Below are positions 6,097-9,138 of a stretch of 9,138 nt of DNA, one piece after another. Under the pieces are notes generated by a model. The model saw nothing but the letters and a program-made list of their open reading frames with translations. It was not told where the DNA came from and made no database searches. Origin of the DNA: Anaerobacillus sp. (GTDB lineage: Bacteria; Bacillota; Bacilli; Bacillales; Anaerobacillaceae); the NCBI GenBank assembly GCA_007118195.1, contig SKSA01000277.1, forward strand, positions 1 through 9,138. The letters run 5' to 3'. Each line of letters begins with the position of its first letter. Within the stretch, counting starts at the first letter, position 1. Position numbers and translations under genes: made by a program.

Positions 6097-7047
6097 TTAT
6101 CTAACAACATCTTCGCTTGACTGACTGACAAATTTCTGAACATCCTTTAAAGAAGGCAGCCCTTCCACATCGCCACGATACATCGTCACGGTAGCACCTA
6201 CTGCACAAGCTCTTGATACAGCTTCTTTTGTAGATAAACCATCTAACAACCCGGAAACAAAACCAGCCGCAAATCCGTCGCCCGCACCCACTGGGTCTAC
6301 TACATGTGGAACTACAAATCCTGGAACGTGTTCACTTTTTTTACTAGTAAAATAGTAAGCACCTTTTTCGCCTACTTTCATTACTACTAACTTCGGACCT
6401 AGTGAGAGTATCTTTGTTCCTAACTCTTCAAGTTCCATCTTCCCGAACATAAATTCAGCCTCACTAATCCCAGGTAATACGATATCAGCTTTCTGACATA
6501 AGTCAATAAGTACTTCCCTAGCTCTTTCTTCACTCCAAAGCTTACGGCGAAGGTTAGGATCAAATACAATCGTTACTCCATGTTTTTTTGCAAGATCAAT
6601 AGCCCTATAAACGGCTTTATAACAGCTCTCGCTTAGTGCTGGTGTAATCCCGGATACATGTAAGTACTTCGCTCGTTTAATGTATTCTTCATCAATCATC
6701 GATTCAGTTATTTTCGAAGCAGCAGAATCTTTTCGATAATAAAACACAGAAATATCTCGCTCTGTCTTAATTTCTTTAAAGAAAACTCCTGTTTGAGCCT
6801 CATTATCGATAGTTACTTGGCTAACATCTACTCCTTCACCACGAATAAAAGAAAGCATCGCTCTCCCAAATTCATCATCTCCTACACGGCTAATCCACCC
6901 TGCTTGATGACCAAGGCGTGTTAATCCGATACAAAAATTCGATTCAGATCCTCCGAAACTACGAGTGAATTGTCCAGCATAACGCATCGGTCCGTTATTT
7001 ATAGGTGTTAGTAACACCATCGTTTCGCCTATAGTTACAACGTCCAC
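6097..7047 (-). CDS. kdgK: 2-keto-3-deoxygluconate kinase, PfkB family
   Basis: This 316-residue cytosolic kinase should phosphorylate KDG to KDPG with ATP, feeding the KDPG aldolase step of hexuronate and aldonate catabolism. The N-terminal PfkB signature GGSESNFCIGLTRLG lies at 32-46. The C-terminal signature DPVGAGDGFAAGF lies at 251-263, with the catalytic base Asp257. Features shared with KDG kinases rather than fructokinases or ribokinases are FYYRKDSAAS (102-111), LHVSGITPALS (129-139) and FDPNLRRKLWSEE (162-174). The start is GTG at 7047, with GGGGA 9 nt upstream. It follows the HPr-like gene after a 155-bp gap that holds a hairpin and other inverted repeats, so it may be partly uncoupled from the TRAP genes. 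KDG versus a close keto-deoxy acid is the remaining uncertainty. Confidence 0.85.
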   Translation of the reverse strand: MDVVTIGETMVLLTPINNGPMRYAGQFTRSFGGSESNFCIGLTRLGHQAGWISRVGDDEFGRAMLSFIRGEGVDVSQVTIDNEAQTGVFFKEIKTERDISVFYYRKDSAASKITESMIDEEYIKRAKYLHVSGITPALSESCYKAVYRAIDLAKKHGVTIVFDPNLRRKLWSEERAREVLIDLCQKADIVLPGISEAEFMFGKMELEELGTKILSLGPKLVVMKVGEKGAYYFTSKKSEHVPGFVVPHVVDPVGAGDGFAAGFVSGLLDGLSTKEAVSRACAVGATVTMYRGDVEGLPSLKDVQKFVSQSSEDVVR

Positions 7048-7103
7048 TTTATCAAATCCCCTTTTTATAATTGCTAAGTTTCTATTCTAATCTCTTTGCT
7101 TTA

Positions 7104-7133
7104 GCCACCCGTGGCCTCTTTATAACGCTTTCT
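7104..7133 (-). promoter_or_regulatory. Possible operator region upstream of kdgK
   Basis: Two elements lie 57-86 bp before the kdgK start. GCCACCCGTGGC (7104-7115) is a 5+2+5 inverted repeat, GC-rich in an AT-rich gap. On the minus strand AGAAAGCGTTATAA (7120-7133) matches the catabolite-response-element consensus TGWNANCGNTNWCA except at its first position and its penultimate one. Either could control kdgK; both calls are weak. Confidence 0.3.
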
Positions 7134-7152
7134 AAAGTAACTCATTTAATGA

Positions 7153-7191
7153 AGAAAAGCGGTTGAACATGAAACATCCCCCCGCTTTTCT
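7153..7191 (-). terminator. Intergenic hairpin between the HPr-like gene and kdgK (attenuator or processing site)
   Basis: AGAAAAGCGG (7153-7162) pairs with CCGCTTTTCT (7182-7191), a 10-bp perfect stem around a 19-nt loop, starting 11 bp after the HPr-like stop codon. On the minus (operon) strand the U-tract is only the TTTTCTTC end of the stem itself, so termination would be partial. On the plus strand a run of seven T follows at once, but no plus-strand gene precedes it. Partial termination or an mRNA-stability boundary is more likely than a full stop. Confidence 0.5.
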
Positions 7192-7202
7192 AAACTATTT
7201 TT

Positions 7203-7463
7203 TTAAGTTAAATAATTTACCACTTCATCTATGGCAACTTCACAATCATCACCGACGGCTCGAACAGATAGTTTGTCACCATTTTTCAACTGTAATGTAA
7301 TTAAACCGAGGAAGCTTTTTAAATTCACTTCGACAATCATTCCTCTAACCATCTTCTTTAAGAAAATTTCAGAATTCAGCGGTTGAATTGATTTACTTAG
7401 ATCAGTAATTGTTTGATCTTCTGTAATATTAACAATGATTTCTTTCGTACATTCTTTTTCCAT
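7203..7463 (-). CDS. HPr/Crh-like protein lacking the phosphorylatable histidine
   Basis: This 86-residue protein has HPr length and fold signature. The second half aligns well: VNLKSFLGLITL (46-57) matches NLKSIMGVMSL around regulatory Ser46 of HPr, placing the serine at Ser50, and GDDCEVAIDEVVNYL matches the C-terminal helix. The N-terminal active-site motif HARP is absent. By alignment His15 is Thr18 and Arg17 is Thr20, and the protein contains no histidine at all. It therefore cannot accept phosphate from enzyme I as HPr does. The Bacillus paralogue Crh also lacks His15 and acts only through Ser46-P with CcpA, so a regulatory role as an HPr kinase target is plausible but unproven. ATG at 7463 follows AAAGGAG; an in-frame stop just upstream excludes an earlier start. 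It lies 51 bp after the TRAP large permease gene. Confidence 0.8.
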   Translation of the reverse strand: MEKECTKEIIVNITEDQTITDLSKSIQPLNSEIFLKKMVRGMIVEVNLKSFLGLITLQLKNGDKLSVRAVGDDCEVAIDEVVNYLT

Positions 7464-7514
7464 TTCTCATTCCACTCCTTTAAAAGTTATTTTTCACTTA
7501 AACGTGTATAATTA

Positions 7515-8783
7515 CTACAAGAAAAAGAGTGAGATTTGTGGCAAGAACACAACGATCATTAATGTAAATAGCATAACTAGGAAAAATGGAACAATTGCTT
7601 TTGATAAAGCTTCTATCGACAAGCCTGATATTCCCGAACCAACAAATAAGTTAACCCCAAGTGGTGGTGTAATAAATCCAATCGCTAAGTTTAAGACCAT
7701 AATAATACCAAAGTGAATTGGGTCATAACCTATACTCACGGCAATTGGTAATAAAATTGGCGTGAGAATAATAATTGCTGCTAATGTATCCATGAAACAA
7801 CCAACAATAAGTAACAATAATGTAATTAATAAGATGATCACGATTGGACTTTCAGAAATAGCTAACATCGCTTGAGCCACTTGATCTGGGATCCTCTCAA
7901 TCGTTAAAAAGCGCCCAAATGCTGTTGCTGTTCCGACAATAATTAAAATCGTTGCCGTTGTTAATGCCGAATTAGCGAACACACTCGGTAAGTCTTTAAT
8001 TTTTAATTCTCTGTATAAAAGTAACCCTGCAATTAGGCCATAAACTACTGCAATAACCGCTGCTTCCGTTGGTGTGAAAATTCCACCATAGATACCACCT
8101 AAGATGATAACTGGGATTAATAATGCCCATTTTGCATCCCAGACAGCTTTTGCGATATTGCTTATAGAAGTTTTTTCAGATAAACCTGTGTAGCCCATCT
8201 TTTTTGAATAAAAGTAAGCATACATAATTAGTGCGAAACCAACTAGTAGCCCTGGTAATATCCCTGCAATAAACATATTAGCAATCGATACACTGCCAAC
8301 TACACCGTAAATAACCATCGGGATACTTGGAGGAATGATTACTCCTAATGATCCAGCCGCACAAACAACGGCTGTTGCAAAGCGTTTATCATAACCTTGT
8401 CGTACCATTGCTGGTATCATAATTCCACCAATTGCTGCTACCGTCGCTGGACCTGAGCCTGAAATAGCCGCAAAGAACATACATGTAATAATTGTAGCAA
8501 TCGCAAAACCACCGGTTTTATTTCCAACAAGAGAGTTTGCAACACGGAAAAGACGGTCAGATATTCCACCTTTACCCATGATTTCACCCGCTAAAATAAA
8601 GAATGGAACCGCCATTAGCGGAAAGGAGTCAACTGACGTAATTAATTCCTTTGCTAAAAACTCTAGTGGTAATGAGCCTGAATATAAAATTGTCACAAGT
8701 GATGATAGCCCTAATGCAATTCCAATTGGGACACTTAATAATAAAAAGATAGCAAATGATACAAACAATACTACTGCAACCAT
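7515..8783 (-). CDS. dctM: TRAP transporter large permease subunit (DctM-type)
   Basis: This 422-residue integral membrane protein with about 12 or more hydrophobic segments forms the translocation channel of a tripartite ATP-independent periplasmic-type carrier, driven by the sodium or proton gradient. Family motifs are clear: VPFFILAGEIMGKGGIS (59-75), AAISGSGPATVAAIG (105-119), GSLGVIIPPSIPMVIYG (144-160), GIFTPTEAAVIAVVYG (234-249) and IGFITPPLGVNLFV (368-381). Length is standard. It starts 13 bp after the small permease gene, with an AGGAGTAAGGGGGG ribosome binding site. Together with KDG kinase downstream, it suggests uptake of a sugar acid such as a hexuronate or KDG. Substrate specificity rests with the binding protein, which is not in the window. 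Confidence 0.95.
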   Translation of the reverse strand: MVAVVLFVSFAIFLLLSVPIGIALGLSSLVTILYSGSLPLEFLAKELITSVDSFPLMAVPFFILAGEIMGKGGISDRLFRVANSLVGNKTGGFAIATIITCMFFAAISGSGPATVAAIGGIMIPAMVRQGYDKRFATAVVCAAGSLGVIIPPSIPMVIYGVVGSVSIANMFIAGILPGLLVGFALIMYAYFYSKKMGYTGLSEKTSISNIAKAVWDAKWALLIPVIILGGIYGGIFTPTEAAVIAVVYGLIAGLLLYRELKIKDLPSVFANSALTTATILIIVGTATAFGRFLTIERIPDQVAQAMLAISESPIVIILLITLLLLIVGCFMDTLAAIIILTPILLPIAVSIGYDPIHFGIIMVLNLAIGFITPPLGVNLFVGSGISGLSIEALSKAIVPFFLVMLFTLMIVVFLPQISLFFL

Positions 8784-8796
8784 AATTACGCCCCCC

Positions 8797-9138
8797 TTAC
8801 TCCTCTTGTAATTTCTCTTGTGTCGTCTTTATTTCTACTTCTTCAAAGCCAAATAATGCTTTTAACTGCTTAATTAAGTTTTGAATAATACGAATCGCTG
8901 TTAATCCCATTCCAACTGGAGCTGCAAAATAGACAAGTCCCATAGGGATTTGAAGCGCTGGAGATTTTTGTCCCCATTCAAGTAACTTTAGTGCAATGTC
9001 TGTTCCGTAACGCATAACGAAAAAACAAAAGATTAAGAAAAGGAAGTTTGATATAATCGTGAATACCAATCTACCTTTATCTTTAAATAAAAGCAGTAAG
9101 ACATCTACTTTAATGTGTCGTTGTTTTTTCACTCCATA
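8797..9138 (-). CDS. dctQ: TRAP transporter small permease subunit (DctQ-type), 5' end cut by window edge
   Basis: The C-terminal 113 residues are present, and the frame stays open to the last base of the window. A GTG at 9132 could be read as a start, but it sits inside YGVKKQRHIKVDV. This is the conserved DctQ region just after the second membrane segment, so the true start lies beyond 9138 and roughly 50 or more residues are missing. Two further membrane segments follow (visible residues about 23-46 and 63-83), then an acidic cytoplasmic tail ending KLQEE. The protein pairs with DctM to form the membrane part of the carrier. The gene is immediately upstream of dctM with a 13-bp gap. The binding-protein gene dctP is normally upstream and may lie just outside. 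Confidence 0.85.
   Translation of the reverse strand, partial: YGVKKQRHIKVDVLLLLFKDKGRLVFTIISNFLFLIFCFFVMRYGTDIALKLLEWGQKSPALQIPMGLVYFAAPVGMGLTAIRIIQNLIKQLKALFGFEEVEIKTTQEKLQEE

Noticed and set aside
7435..7716. Plus-strand open frame across the HPr-like/dctM junction
   Set aside because: Antisense to two supported genes; composition is that of a reverse-frame shadow.
8578..8811. Plus-strand open frame inside dctM
   Set aside because: Antisense to conserved DctM motifs; Asn/Thr-rich chance translation.
9130..9132. GTG as the start of the TRAP small permease
   Set aside because: It falls inside the conserved YGVKKQRHI region; the product would lack the first two membrane segments, and the frame is open to the window edge.

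Overview
The window is a low-GC, Gram-positive (Firmicutes) chromosomal segment, most likely from a Bacillaceae member with a sodium-based, alkaliphilic or halotolerant lifestyle. The evidence is AAAGGAGG-type ribosome binding sites, GTG and TTG starts, a lipobox lipoprotein with cell-wall-binding repeats, a Crh/HPr-type small protein, and a sodium:amino-acid symporter very like MhsT of Bacillus halodurans. The genus is an inference. I see no phage, transposon, CRISPR, tRNA or rRNA.

Left part (1-2712): a membrane-anchored lytic transglycosylase gene (minus strand) ends at the left edge beside a small GTGTC-N-GACAC inverted repeat. It is followed by about 440 bp without a convincing gene, which holds a 22-bp inverted repeat and a GC-richer patch of unknown nature. 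Next comes a minus-strand lipoprotein gene with three degenerate cell-wall-binding (CWB2-like) repeats and a histidine-rich tail, followed by a clear rho-independent terminator. Its true start appears to be a TTG, not the upstream ATG. The 262-bp divergent region to the right carries three 11-bp tandem repeats that resemble a PhoP box (lipoprotein side) and a perfect 16-bp palindrome over the putative -10 (transporter side).

Middle (2713-4172): one plus-strand gene for a neurotransmitter:sodium symporter family amino-acid transporter. It ends at a bidirectional terminator shared with the operon converging on it.

Right part (4173-9138): a minus-strand gene string, read from right to left. It runs TRAP small permease (5' end cut by the window edge), TRAP large permease, a histidine-free HPr-like protein, an intergenic hairpin, 2-keto-3-deoxygluconate kinase, an AEC-family carrier, and a D-2-hydroxyacid dehydrogenase of the CtBP-like group. 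The sense is a sugar-acid catabolic locus. The TRAP carrier probably imports a hexuronate, aldonate or KDG-type acid, KDG kinase makes 2-keto-3-deoxy-6-phosphogluconate (KDPG), and the last two genes may move and reduce or oxidise a 2-keto/2-hydroxy acid. The solute-binding protein (DctP) and any aldolase or dehydratase are not in view and may lie beyond the right edge.

The most interesting item is the HPr-like protein. It keeps the regulatory-serine region of HPr/Crh but has lost the catalytic histidine motif and contains no histidine at all, so it cannot be an ordinary PTS phosphocarrier. It may be an operon-specific regulator.
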